A stretch of DNA of 64,000 nucleotides, taken from Arthrobacter sp. ZGTC131. GTDB lineage: Bacteria; Actinomycetota; Actinomycetes; Actinomycetales; Micrococcaceae. Both the position numbers and the translations under genes were made by a program. Under the pieces are notes generated by a model. It made no database searches and was not told the origin of the DNA. It saw nothing but the letters and a program-made list of their open reading frames with translations. Below are positions 17,200 through 25,723 of this stretch, one piece after another (the stretch's first letter is position 1; every line of letters begins with the position of its first letter). The stretch is from contig NZ_PJIK01000001.1 in NCBI RefSeq assembly GCF_002929275.1, forward strand, positions 186,001-250,000, in the 5' to 3' direction.

Positions 17200-20100
17200 G
17201 TGCCAGAGCAGCCTAGCCACCGTCTACCAGAGGAATTTGGCGGAAACGAGTGGCTCGTTGACGAACTGTACGAGCGTTACCAGCAGGACAAGAATACGGT
17301 CGATGCCAAATGGTGGCCCCTGTTCGAATCTTTTGACAGTGGTAGCGGCCCAACTTCCAACGGGGTCCCGAATGTGACGTCCGCACCGGCCAATCCGGCC
17401 ACGCGCGAGATGCCCGTTGTGACTCCGCCGGTGCCTGCAAAGGCCCCGGCTGCTGCTAACCCCGCGGGCCAGGCACCCGCGGCACCGCCGGCAACGTCGC
17501 CGGCCGCCGCTCCTGCCGCACCCGCCAAGAAGGCCCCCGCTACGATAGCCCGCGACGGCGCGAAGAAGACCGAGGCGGGCAGCGGCGCCCAGCCTATTCC
17601 GGCCCAGCTTCCGAAAAACGTCAAGGCGCCCACCGCACCCGAGGAAGATGTTGTCTCGGTCCTCCGCGGACCGGCCAAGGCCATCGCCTCGAACATGGTC
17701 ACCAGCCTCGAGGTGCCGACCGCCACCAGCGTCCGGGCAATTCCGGCAAAGCTCCTGATCGACAACCGCGTTGTCATCAACTCGAACCTGGCGCGTGCGC
17801 GCGGCGGCAAGGTCTCGTTCACCCACCTGATCGGCTACGCCGTCATCAGGGCGCTTTCCCAGTTCCCTTCCATGAACGTGTACTACGACGAGGTGGACGG
17901 CAAGCCTGTCGCCGTCCAGCCCGCCCACGTCAATTTCGGCATCGCAATCGATATGCCGAAACCGGACGGCACACGCCTGCTCATGGTCCCGAACATCAAG
18001 AAAGCGGAGACGCTCAACTTCTCCGAGTTCTGGCACACCTACGAGGACCTCATCAAGCGGGCCCGCAACGGCAAGCTGACGGCGGACGACCACTCCGGCA
18101 CCACCGTGTCCCTGACCAACCCGGGCGGCATCGGCACGGTCCACTCTGTTCCCCGCCTGTCCAAGGGCCAGGCCGCCATCATCGGCGTCGGCGCACTGGA
18201 CTACCCCGCGGAATTCCAGGGTGCCAGCGAGAAGATCATCGCGCACAACGCCATCAGCAAGGTGCTCACGCTGACGTCCACCTATGATCACCGCGTCATC
18301 CAGGGGGCAGGCAGCGGTGAATTCCTCAAGCTGGTCCACCAGCTCCTGCTGGGCGCCCAGGACTTCTACGACGAGATTTTCGAATCCCTGCGCATCCCCT
18401 ACGAGCCTGTGCGCTGGAGCCCGGACCTCCAGGTGGACCCCTCCGATCAGATCAACAAGGTCGCCAGGATCCAGCAGTTGATCCACTCCTACCGCGTGCG
18501 CGGCCACCTCATGGCGGACACCGATCCCCTGGAGTACGTCCAGCGCAAGCACCCGGACCTCGACGTCCTCACCTACGGCCTGACGCTGTGGGACCTGGAC
18601 CGCGAATGGCCTACCGGTGGCTTCGGCGGCAAGCCCATGCTGGCCTTCCGCGACATCCTCGGCGTGCTGCGCGATGCTTACTGCCGCACCACGGGCATCG
18701 AGTACATGCACATCCAGGAGCCGGCAGAGCGCAAGTGGTTCCAGGACCAGCTGGAGCACGCTTACTCCAAGCCGAGCCGTGAAGAGCAGCTCCGCATCGT
18801 CTCCAAGCTCAACGCAGCAGAGGCGTTCGAGACCTTCCTGCAGACCAAGTTCGTCGGCCAGAAGCGTTTCTCCCTCGAGGGCGGCGAGTCCCTGATCCCG
18901 CTACTTGACGCCATCATCTCCGATGCCGCCGACGACGGACTGGACGAGGTTGCCATTGGCATGGCCCACCGCGGCCGCCTCAACGTGCTCACCAACATCG
19001 CGGGCAAGACCTATGCCCAGGTCTTCCGTGAATTCGAGGGAACGCAGGATCCCCGCTCCGTGCAGGGTTCCGGCGACGTCAAGTACCACCTGGGAACCGA
19101 AGGCACGTTCACCTCGGACAGCGGCAAGGAAACCAAGGTCTACCTGGCCGCCAACCCCTCTCATCTGGAAGCGGTGGACTCCGTGCTGGAGGGCATCGTG
19201 CGGGCGAAGCAGGACCGTCTGGACCAGGGCGAGGCCTTCCCCGTGCTGCCCATCATGGTGCACGGTGACGCAGCATTCGCCGGCCAGGGTGTTGTGGCCG
19301 AAACGCTGAACCTTTCCCAGTTGCGGGGCTACCGCACGGGCGGCACCATCCACGTCGTGGTCAACAACCAGGTCGGGTTCACCACCGCTCCGTCCTCCTC
19401 GCGTTCGTCCACCTACTCCACGGACGTCGCCAAGATGATCCAGGCTCCGGTGTTCCACGTGAACGGCGACGATCCGGAAGCAGTGGTCCGCATCGGCCAG
19501 CTCGCCTACGAGTTCCGCCAGCGGTTCCACAAGGACGTTGTCATCGACATGGTCTGCTACCGCCGCCGCGGCCACAACGAGGGCGACGACCCCTCAATGA
19601 CCCAGCCGCTGATGTATAACCTCATCGAGGCCAAGCGCTCCGTCCGAAAGCTCTACACCGAATCACTGATCGGCCGCGGCGACATCACCGAGGAAGAAGC
19701 AGAGCAGCTGCTCCGCGACTACCAGGAACGCCTCGAGCGGGTCTTTGCCGAAACCCATGCGGCGCAGACCTCGCCCATCCCGATCATCACCGCCGACTCC
19801 GCAGCTGTCTCCGACATCGAGCGGCCCCAGGCGCAGCAGTCGGACTCCGGCACCAACGCTCCGGCGTCCACCGCAATCTCAGCGGACACCCTGGCCCGCA
19901 TCGGCAAGGCCCATCTGGATATTCCGGAGGGCTTCACTGTGCATGCCAAGCTCAAGCAGCTCCTGGAGAAGCGTGAACAGATGTCCCGCGAGGGCGGCAT
20001 CGACTGGGGCTTCGGCGAACTCGCGGCCTTCGGTTCACTGGTGATGGAGGGCGTCCCCGTCCGGCTCGCCGGCCAGGATTCCCGCCGCGGCACCTTCGTG

Positions 20101-21021
20101 CAGCGCCACGCCGTCTTCCACGACCGCGCCACCGGTCATGAGTGGACCCCTCTGGGCCACCTCTCCGAAGACCAGGCCAAACTGTGGATCTACGACTCCC
20201 TCCTGTCCGAATACGCGGCCATGGGCTTCGAATACGGCTACTCCGTGGAGCGTCCGGATGCACTGGTGCTGTGGGAGGCCCAGTTCGGCGACTTCGTCAA
20301 CGGCGCGCAGACCATCATCGATGAGTTCATCTCATCCGCAGAGCAGAAGTGGGGCCAGCGTTCGTCGCTCGTCCTGATGCTGCCGCACGGCTACGAGGGC
20401 CAGGGACCCGACCACTCGTCTGCCCGCATCGAGCGCTTCCTGCAGATGTGTGCCGAGGAAAACATGATCGTGGCCAATCCCACCACCGCGGCATCACACT
20501 TCCACCTCTTGCGCCGCCAGGCTTACAGCCGTCCGCGCAAGCCGCTGATCATCTTCACGCCGAAGCAGCTGCTGCGCCTCAAGGCTGCTGCCTCGTCCGT
20601 GGAGGACTTCACCACCGGCGGCTTCAGGCCCGTCATTGGTGACCATGAGCAGTTGCCGGCGGACGCCGTCGAACGCGTTCTCCTGGTCTCGGGCCGCCTG
20701 TACTACGACCTCCTGTCCACCCGGCAGAAGACGGACGACAAGACGACGGCGATCGTACGAGTGGAGCAGCTGTACCCGCTGCCCCAGGAGGAAATCAAAG
20801 CCGAGCTGGCCAAGTACCCCAACGCCGAAGTGGTGTGGGCGCAGGACGAGCCCGCGAACCAGGGCCCGTGGCCGTTCATGGGACTGAACCTCCCGGCGGC
20901 ACTTGACCGCTACGTTCGCCTGGTTTCCCGCCCGGCTTCGGCATCAACCGCTGCCGGCTCCATGAAGCGCCATGCCGCCGAGCAGGATGCACTTCTGAAG
21001 CAGGCCTTCAAGCGCAAGTAG
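17200..21021 (+). CDS. kgd: Multifunctional 2-oxoglutarate dehydrogenase/decarboxylase (Kgd/OdhA)
   Basis: About 1273 residues, the actinobacterial fusion of an E2 succinyltransferase core with the E1 oxoglutarate dehydrogenase. Order: N-terminal helix with WLVDELYERYQQDKNTVD, Ala/Pro-rich linker, E2 catalytic domain (motif TYDHRVIQGAGSGEF), then thiamine diphosphate E1 domains (GMAHRGRLNVL, HGDAAFAGQGVVAE) and C-terminal transketolase-like domain. There is no lipoyl domain, as is normal for this family; the lipoyl E2 is expected elsewhere. It works in the TCA cycle. GTG 17200 is chosen because GAAGAGG precedes it by 10 nt and the protein then starts MPEQPSHRLPEEFGGNEWL as relatives do. The frame is open up to 17065. 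Confidence 0.96.
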   Translation: MPEQPSHRLPEEFGGNEWLVDELYERYQQDKNTVDAKWWPLFESFDSGSGPTSNGVPNVTSAPANPATREMPVVTPPVPAKAPAAANPAGQAPAAPPATSPAAAPAAPAKKAPATIARDGAKKTEAGSGAQPIPAQLPKNVKAPTAPEEDVVSVLRGPAKAIASNMVTSLEVPTATSVRAIPAKLLIDNRVVINSNLARARGGKVSFTHLIGYAVIRALSQFPSMNVYYDEVDGKPVAVQPAHVNFGIAIDMPKPDGTRLLMVPNIKKAETLNFSEFWHTYEDLIKRARNGKLTADDHSGTTVSLTNPGGIGTVHSVPRLSKGQAAIIGVGALDYPAEFQGASEKIIAHNAISKVLTLTSTYDHRVIQGAGSGEFLKLVHQLLLGAQDFYDEIFESLRIPYEPVRWSPDLQVDPSDQINKVARIQQLIHSYRVRGHLMADTDPLEYVQRKHPDLDVLTYGLTLWDLDREWPTGGFGGKPMLAFRDILGVLRDAYCRTTGIEYMHIQEPAERKWFQDQLEHAYSKPSREEQLRIVSKLNAAEAFETFLQTKFVGQKRFSLEGGESLIPLLDAIISDAADDGLDEVAIGMAHRGRLNVLTNIAGKTYAQVFREFEGTQDPRSVQGSGDVKYHLGTEGTFTSDSGKETKVYLAANPSHLEAVDSVLEGIVRAKQDRLDQGEAFPVLPIMVHGDAAFAGQGVVAETLNLSQLRGYRTGGTIHVVVNNQVGFTTAPSSSRSSTYSTDVAKMIQAPVFHVNGDDPEAVVRIGQLAYEFRQRFHKDVVIDMVCYRRRGHNEGDDPSMTQPLMYNLIEAKRSVRKLYTESLIGRGDITEEEAEQLLRDYQERLERVFAETHAAQTSPIPIITADSAAVSDIERPQAQQSDSGTNAPASTAISADTLARIGKAHLDIPEGFTVHAKLKQLLEKREQMSREGGIDWGFGELAAFGSLVMEGVPVRLAGQDSRRGTFVQRHAVFHDRATGHEWTPLGHLSEDQAKLWIYDSLLSEYAAMGFEYGYSVERPDALVLWEAQFGDFVNGAQTIIDEFISSAEQKWGQRSSLVLMLPHGYEGQGPDHSSARIERFLQMCAEENMIVANPTTAASHFHLLRRQAYSRPRKPLIIFTPKQLLRLKAAASSVEDFTTGGFRPVIGDHEQLPADAVERVLLVSGRLYYDLLSTRQKTDDKTTAIVRVEQLYPLPQEEIKAELAKYPNAEVVWAQDEPANQGPWPFMGLNLPAALDRYVRLVSRPASASTAAGSMKRHAAEQDALLKQAFKRK

Positions 21022-21029
21022 CAGTGCAG

Positions 21030-21077
21030 CTGCCCGGCCGAACGGTGACAAACCGTTTCAGCCGGGCAGTTCTGTTT
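21030..21077 (+). terminator. kgd terminator
   Basis: Outer stem CTGCCCGGC/GCCGGGCAG (21030-21038 and 21061-21069), inner stem AACGG/CCGTT, followed by TTCTGTTT. Typical Rho-independent terminator 8 bp after the kgd stop. Confidence 0.8.
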
Positions 21078-21192
21078 AATCGGCGTGAGTTAATGGACAC
21101 AGGCAGGACGGCGGCGCAGGCTGCGGATTGCGCCACCGTGCGGAACTGGTCCGTATCCGGGGCACGCCCTCCCTATAGGTGAAGAGGTAGTA

Positions 21193-21792
21193 GTGGAAGA
21201 CAGGAAGCTGCGGATTGCGGCTGTTGGCGATGAACTGCTGGCCGGACTCGGGGACCCCCGAGCCTTGGGCTGGCTGGGCCGCGTGTTGGCCCGCACTCCG
21301 CAGGACGGCATGACGGTTGAAAGCTTTGCACTTCCCTGCCCCCAGGAAGGCACCGAAGGCCTCGCGGCGCGGTGGCTTGAGGAAACGGGCCGACGGTTCA
21401 GCGACCATTACGAGAACCGACTGGTCATCGGGCTTTCAGGGCGGGACATAGAGTTCGGGCTGTCCACGGCGCGGAGCAGGCTCAATCTGGCCAACATCCT
21501 CGATTCCGCCACGCAGAAGCGGCTCGAAGTCTTTGTCGTGGGGCCGCCACCCACCCTGGATCCGGAACAGAACCGCCGGCTGGATGAACTCAACACGGCC
21601 TTCGCCGACGTCACCACGCGGCGAAAGCACCTCTACGTGGACACCTTTTCGCCGCTGCTCAACCACGAGCAATGGCGCCAGGACCTCGCTGCCAACGGCG
21701 GCACCCCGGGGCAGGCGGGCTACGGGCTGATGGCGTGGCTGGTTTTGCATCGCGGCTGGTTCCAGTGGCTGGGAATGGACACGCCCGAGTAG
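21193..21792 (+). CDS. SGNH/GDSL-like hydrolase fold with the catalytic motifs replaced
   Basis: 199-residue protein with the SGNH lipase outline: block I AVGDELLAG, a glycine block near GLSGRDIEFGL, a VGPPP strand and a C-terminal block LAANGGTPGQAGYGLMA. In active GDSL enzymes these read GDSL, GxND and DxxHP; here Ser is Glu, Asn is missing, and Asp and His are gone. It is therefore probably a non-catalytic relative or uses another chemistry. GTG 21193 has GAAGAGG 5 nt before it. No signal peptide. It sits alone between kgd and the DUF4097 operon. Confidence 0.75.
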   Translation: MEDRKLRIAAVGDELLAGLGDPRALGWLGRVLARTPQDGMTVESFALPCPQEGTEGLAARWLEETGRRFSDHYENRLVIGLSGRDIEFGLSTARSRLNLANILDSATQKRLEVFVVGPPPTLDPEQNRRLDELNTAFADVTTRRKHLYVDTFSPLLNHEQWRQDLAANGGTPGQAGYGLMAWLVLHRGWFQWLGMDTPE

Positions 21793-21806
21793 GCGGGAGT
21801 ACTCGC

Positions 21807-21814
21807 GATATATC
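21807..21814. promoter_or_regulatory. Upstream GATATATC half-site
   Basis: Third copy of the GATATATC core found in the strong operator, 27 bp upstream of the next copy, just after the SGNH gene. Confidence 0.5.
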
Positions 21815-21828
21815 TTGATCTTCCGCGT

Positions 21829-21870
21829 CTTGCGATATATCGTGATGTGACAGTCACGATATATCGCAAG
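21829..21870. promoter_or_regulatory. Operator of the DUF4097-padR operon
   Basis: Perfect 17-bp inverted repeat (arm 21829-21845, beginning CTTGCGATATATC; second arm 21854-21870) with an 8-nt spacer. Each arm contains the self-palindromic core GATATATC. It ends 10 bp before the DUF4097 start, covering the presumed promoter and touching the ribosome site GGAGGAA. Since the second gene of the operon is a PadR repressor, autoregulation is the simplest reading. Confidence 0.85.
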
Positions 21871-21880
21871 CGGAGGAATC

Positions 21881-22708
21881 ATGGCAGAGAACTCGTGGAC
21901 CGCCACCGGCCCCCAGACCATCGACGTCGACGGCGTCTCGTCGCTGAAGCTCGGCATTGTCCGGGGCCGGTTTGATATCGTCACCCACGACGAGGACGTG
22001 ACCCGCATCGAGGTCTCCGAAGTCCACGGCGACCCGCTGGCCGTTACCCTCGCCGACGGACGCCTCGAGGTCCGGCACCAGCTGCACGGCCCGCAGGGCT
22101 GGTTCAAGAACCTGATGGGGTCGGTCAACAACAACAGCAACAATTCTGTGGTCATCAGCATCGCGGTACCGGCCGGCGTCGAAGTCGAAGCCGGCACCGT
22201 CAGCGGCGACGGCCTTGTGTCCGGCATCAGCGGCCACACCAAACTCAACACGGTGTCCGGCTCGGTCATGTCGGACGGCACGTCTGGCGATCTCCATGTG
22301 AACACCGTCAGCGGCGAAGTGATCGCCCGGAACCACCGCGGGGTCCTGACGGCAAAAAGCGTCTCGGGCGAGGTCACGGCGTCGGGCCATTTCAGCAACA
22401 TCCGCGCCAACACCGTCAGCGGCGACATGAGCTTCGACCTGCAAGGCTTCACCCACGACTTTGGGGCCAACTCGGTGTCCGGCGACCTGACCATCAGGCT
22501 CCCCCGCGACGTAGGCGTGGACATCGTGGCCAAATCCGCCAGCGGTGCCGTGGTGATTGATGACCAGAAGTACATGCAGCCGGGCGGCAAGCTGCAGACC
22601 ATCGCAGGCCCGGACGCCAGGCTGATGCTGGTGCGGACCAATTCGGTGTCCGGCAAGACCTCCATCTTCCACGGCCAGGTTCCCGCCGACGCAGAAACGC
22701 CGCTCTGA
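21881..22708 (+). CDS. DUF4097 beta-strand repeat protein
   Basis: 275-residue protein of the DUF4097 (adhesin-like beta-helix) family. It is built of short beta repeats with a recurring NTVSG/SVSG motif (TVSGDG, NTVSGSV, NTVSGEV, KSVSGEV, NTVSGDM, NSVSGDL, KSASGAV, NSVSGKT), about every 20 residues from residue 105 on. No signal peptide or membrane segment is seen, so it is probably cytosolic or membrane-peripheral. Molecular role unknown in the family; members are often encoded beside PadR or sigma/anti-sigma regulators. One-base overlap (TGATG) with padR. Confidence 0.9.
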   Translation: MAENSWTATGPQTIDVDGVSSLKLGIVRGRFDIVTHDEDVTRIEVSEVHGDPLAVTLADGRLEVRHQLHGPQGWFKNLMGSVNNNSNNSVVISIAVPAGVEVEAGTVSGDGLVSGISGHTKLNTVSGSVMSDGTSGDLHVNTVSGEVIARNHRGVLTAKSVSGEVTASGHFSNIRANTVSGDMSFDLQGFTHDFGANSVSGDLTIRLPRDVGVDIVAKSASGAVVIDDQKYMQPGGKLQTIAGPDARLMLVRTNSVSGKTSIFHGQVPADAETPL

Positions 22709-23328
22709 TGCCCCCGGTCTTTGCCCACGGCGCGCTGCGGCTGTACCTCCTCGCGCTCCTGGAATCCGGGCCCAAGCACGGGTACGAACTCATCAAGGCC
22801 TTGAGCGAACGGTTCGGTGGCACCTACTCCCCCAGCGCAGGCACGATATATCCGCGGCTCGGGAAACTGGAGGAAGAGGGACTCGTAGCCACGGAAACGG
22901 AAGGCCGGCGCACCAACTACCGCATCACGGCGGCAGGCCTGGCCGAGCTGAACCGCCGGCGCGATGAACTTGCGGGCGTGGAAAACGACATTGCAGCGTC
23001 CGTCCGGCGGCTGGCAGACGCCTTGCGGGCCGATATCCGGACCAATATGCGGGGCCTGCGCGCGGATCTTGCAGCCACCGCGGAAGCTGCCCGCTCCGCT
23101 GCCAGATCATCTGACTTCACCGTCTCCGCTGCCCGCTCCTCCCCGGAGGGACACCGCAGGCTCAAGGAGGCGGAGATGCTGCTCCAATCCTTCCGGGACG
23201 ACCTAAGGGTGGAACTCCGGACGCAGGCCAGCACGCGGCCACTGACGCCGGTCACGCTGGAGACCATGAGGACGGTACTTGACCAGGCACGCATTTCGAT
23301 CACGAATTCCTTGAAGGCCGAGCCGTGA
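22708..23328 (+). CDS. PadR-family transcriptional regulator
   Basis: 206 residues. N-terminal winged helix (8-95) with the PadR signature GTIYPRLGKLEEEGLV, then a long helical C-terminal part (about 100-206) suited to dimerisation. Coupled to the DUF4097 gene by a one-base overlap, so the operon most likely represses itself through the GATATATC inverted repeat. The codons for Thr-Ile-Tyr in the signature use the rare ATA and recreate the operator core GATATATC inside the gene (22845-22852). Confidence 0.92.
   Translation: MPPVFAHGALRLYLLALLESGPKHGYELIKALSERFGGTYSPSAGTIYPRLGKLEEEGLVATETEGRRTNYRITAAGLAELNRRRDELAGVENDIAASVRRLADALRADIRTNMRGLRADLAATAEAARSAARSSDFTVSAARSSPEGHRRLKEAEMLLQSFRDDLRVELRTQASTRPLTPVTLETMRTVLDQARISITNSLKAEP
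22845..22852. promoter_or_regulatory. GATATATC core inside padR, possible internal operator
   Basis: CACGATATATC at 22842-22852 matches 11 bases of the operator arm. It is formed by the codons ACG-ATA-TAT-C, with the Ile codon ATA rare in this GC-rich genome. May be chance. Confidence 0.35.
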
Positions 23329-23517
23329 ACGTCATCTGGGGCTCCTACGGGCCGGCCACCGCCGATCACCAAACGCCGCCGGCCGCTGCCCGGTCTACGC
23401 GTCCGCCGGCAACATCCGCCGGCCGTTCCGCGCACCGGAAGCCGGTTCGCGGCCCGTCCACCGATGTGGGAGACTTGAGGGCAGCTCTTTCGAGTACCGA
23501 TATTAAGGAGGCCAGCT

Positions 23518-23592
23518 ATGAGCAAGCGTGCACGTAAACGCCGTGACCGTAAGCGTGGCGGCGCTAACCACGGGAAGCGCCCCAACACCTAA
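23518..23592 (+). CDS. 50S ribosomal protein bL37 (24 residues)
   Basis: A 24-residue, strongly basic protein: starts MSKRARKRRDRKRGG and ends ANHGKRPNT. This matches the tiny actinobacterial large-subunit protein bL37 first seen in mycobacterial ribosome structures. It has a textbook ribosome site (AAGGAGG, 8 nt before ATG). It stands alone between padR and the rsrA terminator, so it should have its own promoter in 23330-23510, although I see none clearly. Easily missed because of its length. Confidence 0.88.
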   Translation: MSKRARKRRDRKRGGANHGKRPNT

Positions 23593-23615
23593 GCCACGGC
23601 TAGAACCGAAGCTTA

Positions 23616-23659
23616 AACGAAGTGCCCCCGCAACCTGCTGGTTGCGGGGGCACTTCGTT
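23616..23659. terminator. Bidirectional terminator between bL37 and rsrA
   Basis: Perfect 20-bp inverted repeat: arms 23616-23635 (AACGAAGTGCCCCC...) and 23640-23659, 4-nt loop TGCT. A-rich to the left and T-rich to the right, so it can stop both convergent transcripts. Confidence 0.9.
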
Positions 23660-23675
23660 AAGGTTCGGCCTGACC

Positions 23676-23936
23676 TCAGGCGTCCACGGGGCGGATGTTG
23701 TGGATCCTGTCCAGGATCGCGTTCTTCAGGTTCTCCGGGGCGGCTTCAGTGCAGGACCGCTTCACCATGTTCCGGATGACGCACTCGAGATCGTACTGGT
23801 GTGTGCATTCCGGACACTCGTCCAGGTGATGCTTGATTTCCGCAAGGTCACTGCGGGTCAGCGCTCCGTCTAGATATTCGTAAATGCGTTGCATCCTGGC
23901 GTCGTCGCAATCGCCCAATCCCTGGCAGTCGCTCAT
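23676..23936 (-). CDS. rsrA: Mycothiol-system anti-sigma factor RsrA
   Basis: 86-residue zinc-binding anti-sigma factor. The ZAS motif H37-LDE-C41-PE-C44 is complete, with further cysteines at 4, 10, 52 and 62. In the known system, reduced RsrA holds SigR; disulfide stress oxidises the cysteines, ejects zinc and frees the sigma factor. The gene overlaps the sigR stop by 4 nt (ATGA), the usual arrangement. Confidence 0.95.
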   Translation of the reverse strand: MSDCQGLGDCDDARMQRIYEYLDGALTRSDLAEIKHHLDECPECTHQYDLECVIRNMVKRSCTEAAPENLKNAILDRIHNIRPVDA

Positions 23937-24661
23937 TTCCTGTTCTCCTGATTGTTGCTTTCCGCTGCTGCCTTCGTGTCCGGAGCAGCTTTGAATCCCC
24001 GTTCGGCGGCGTAATCCGCCAACATGTCCCGCAGCATCTTTCGGCCCCGGTGCAACCGGGACATGACAGTGCCGATGGGGGTGTTCATGATGTCTGAAAT
24101 CTCTTTGTAGGCAAAGCCCTCGACGTCGGCGAAGTAGACGGCGAGCCGGAACTCCTCCGGAATGGCCTGCAGCGCCCGCTTGACGTCCGAATCGGGCAGG
24201 TGGTCCAGCGCCTCCGCCTCAGCTGAGCGGAGCCCGCTGGACGTGTGCGATTCAGCCCGCGCGAGCTGCCAGTCCTCGATGGTGTCCGAATTCGACTGCA
24301 GCGGCTCGCGCTGGCGCTTGCGGTAGAGGTTGATGTACGTATTCGTCAGGATCCGGTACAGCCAGGCCTTCAGATTAGTACCGGGCTTGTACTGGTGAAA
24401 CGCCGAAAACGCCTTGGTATAGGCCTCCTGGACCAGGTCCTCGGCGTCTGCAGGGTTCCTGGCCATCCGCATGGCCGCCGAATACAGCTGGTCAACGTAT
24501 TGCATCGCGTCGCGCTCAAAACGGATCCGCCGGGCTTCCGGGCTCTCGGATGCGACGTCGATTTCCTCGGCCGCCTCGGCGGGCTCCGACGAACTGACCT
24601 GGACGCCGTCTACGGCGTCCTTCTCCTGTGCGGCCTCTAGGGCCGGATCCACGGTGCTCAT
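23933..24661 (-). CDS. sigR: ECF sigma factor SigR (SigH)
   Basis: 242 residues from ATG 24661 ([17 protein letters not shown]). Sigma region 2 ([20 protein letters not shown], then [10 protein letters not shown]) and region 4 ([20 protein letters not shown], then [17 protein letters not shown]) are intact. It drives the thiol-oxidative stress regulon. An exact sigma-R type promoter lies about 415 bp upstream on the same strand. The frame stays open across the whole leader (24662-25105), so a longer SigR' form is possible, starting for instance at ATG 24928 or GTG 24997. This mirrors the two-start arrangement known in Streptomyces. Partner rsrA overlaps at the 3' end. Confidence 0.95.
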   Translation of the reverse strand: MSTVDPALEAAQEKDAVDGVQVSSSEPAEAAEEIDVASESPEARRIRFERDAMQYVDQLYSAAMRMARNPADAEDLVQEAYTKAFSAFHQYKPGTNLKAWLYRILTNTYINLYRKRQREPLQSNSDTIEDWQLARAESHTSSGLRSAEAEALDHLPDSDVKRALQAIPEEFRLAVYFADVEGFAYKEISDIMNTPIGTVMSRLHRGRKMLRDMLADYAAERGFKAAPDTKAAAESNNQENRK

Positions 24662-25168
24662 TGCGTTCAAGTCTACTGTGATCCGCGGACCCCGCCCCGG
24701 ACTGCGTCCGGCACCAGGGGCCGCACCGGCGGACACTGCCCGCAGCACGTCAAATTTCGGCACGTCGAGCCCTGCCGTCTCAGGCTTGAACTCCGCCGCC
24801 ACATAGGGGCCCAGCCTGGAGGGGCTTCGCAGCCCCACAGCATCTTTCACCAAAGTCAAAGCTCCATCTCCACTCCATCGGTCCTGCACAGCAGGACCGT
24901 CCCCTCGCATCAAGCTCGCATCATGCATCTCCGTGTCCGGCCCGGGACGGCCCGCGGCCAGCCCGAGGGCATGAACTGCGATAGTCCGGCCGGGCACAAC
25001 GCCACGGTCACGATTCAGCCCCGGCAACCGGCCCCGGACAATTGTCCGAAAGGCTGTTCCGGGCCTGTAGTCGACAACGACGTGTGGCGGGCAAATATTC
25101 CGCAAAAGTGCAAGACTAGAACCGACTCCGCCGCAGAAACCGTGGCTCGTCCATCCAGGAGGAAATTC
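24662..25168. other. 507-bp divergent region sigR-doxX with an open in-frame sigR leader
   Basis: No separate gene is supported. On the minus strand the sigR frame is open without stop for 444 bp before the SigR start and includes protein-like stretches ([20 protein letters not shown]). The region also holds the sigma-R promoter (25076-25101) and must contain the doxX promoter. Confidence 0.7.
25076..25101 (-). promoter_or_regulatory. Sigma-R dependent promoter of sigR
   Basis: On the minus strand GGAAT (25101-25097), 18-nt spacer, GTT (25078-25076): the exact consensus GGAAT-N18/19-GTT of SigR/SigH promoters. Predicted transcript start near 25069, giving a leader of about 400 nt to the short SigR start. 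Confidence 0.85.
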
Positions 25169-25717
25169 ATGTCCTTTGTCCGTTTTCTCGCCCGGCCCAT
25201 GCTGGCCTCAAGTTTCGTCCTCGCCGGCGTGGACAAGCTCAGGAATGCGGACGACACTGTGGAACAGTTGTCACCCCTCCTGCGCCGTGCCGCAGAGACG
25301 CTCCCCTTCCAGACGGACGAGAAAGTCCTGGCCCGGCTCATCGGCGGAACACAGGTGGGTGCCGGCGTCCTCTTCGCCTGCGGCAAGTTCGCGCGGTTTT
25401 CGGCAACCCTCCTGGCCCTCATCTCGGCGCTGAACGCGTATGTCGAGTGGCGCAGCGCCGACATCAGCAGCAAAGAAGGCAGGGACGCCCGCCGGACCCA
25501 GCTGCTGAAGAACGTCACGCTGACGGGCGGCGTGCTGCTGGCCTCGGTGGACACGGCCGGCAAGCCCAGCCTGGCCTGGCGCGCGGAGCATCTCGCCGCC
25601 GACGCCCGGAAGACGGCAAGCCACCTGGCCGCGGACGCCCGCAAGACCACGGGCAAGAAGCTCCACAAGGCCGATAAGGCTGTTCGCAAGGCCGTAGACC
25701 ACGCAGTGGGGGCATAA
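25169..25717 (+). CDS. DoxX family membrane protein
   Basis: 182 residues with about four membrane segments ([70 protein letters not shown]). DoxX proteins are quinone-linked membrane redox partners; in mycobacteria one works with SodA and a sulfurtransferase in oxidant defence. The last 40 residues are a Lys/Ala-rich amphipathic tail with a repeated HLAADARKT motif. ATG 25169 has AGGAGG 6 nt before it. It diverges from sigR, which supports a redox role. Confidence 0.9.
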   Translation: MSFVRFLARPMLASSFVLAGVDKLRNADDTVEQLSPLLRRAAETLPFQTDEKVLARLIGGTQVGAGVLFACGKFARFSATLLALISALNAYVEWRSADISSKEGRDARRTQLLKNVTLTGGVLLASVDTAGKPSLAWRAEHLAADARKTASHLAADARKTTGKKLHKADKAVRKAVDHAVGA

Positions 25718-25723
25718 GCAGGA

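Noticed and set aside
17224-18759. Long open frame antisense to kgd
   Set aside because: Typical GC-rich shadow frame; composition (His, Arg, Val, Gly-rich) is not protein-like and the kgd strand is certain.
23325-23537. 70-codon frame overlapping the padR stop
   Set aside because: Composition is random-looking and it runs into the bL37 ribosome site and start; no own ribosome site.
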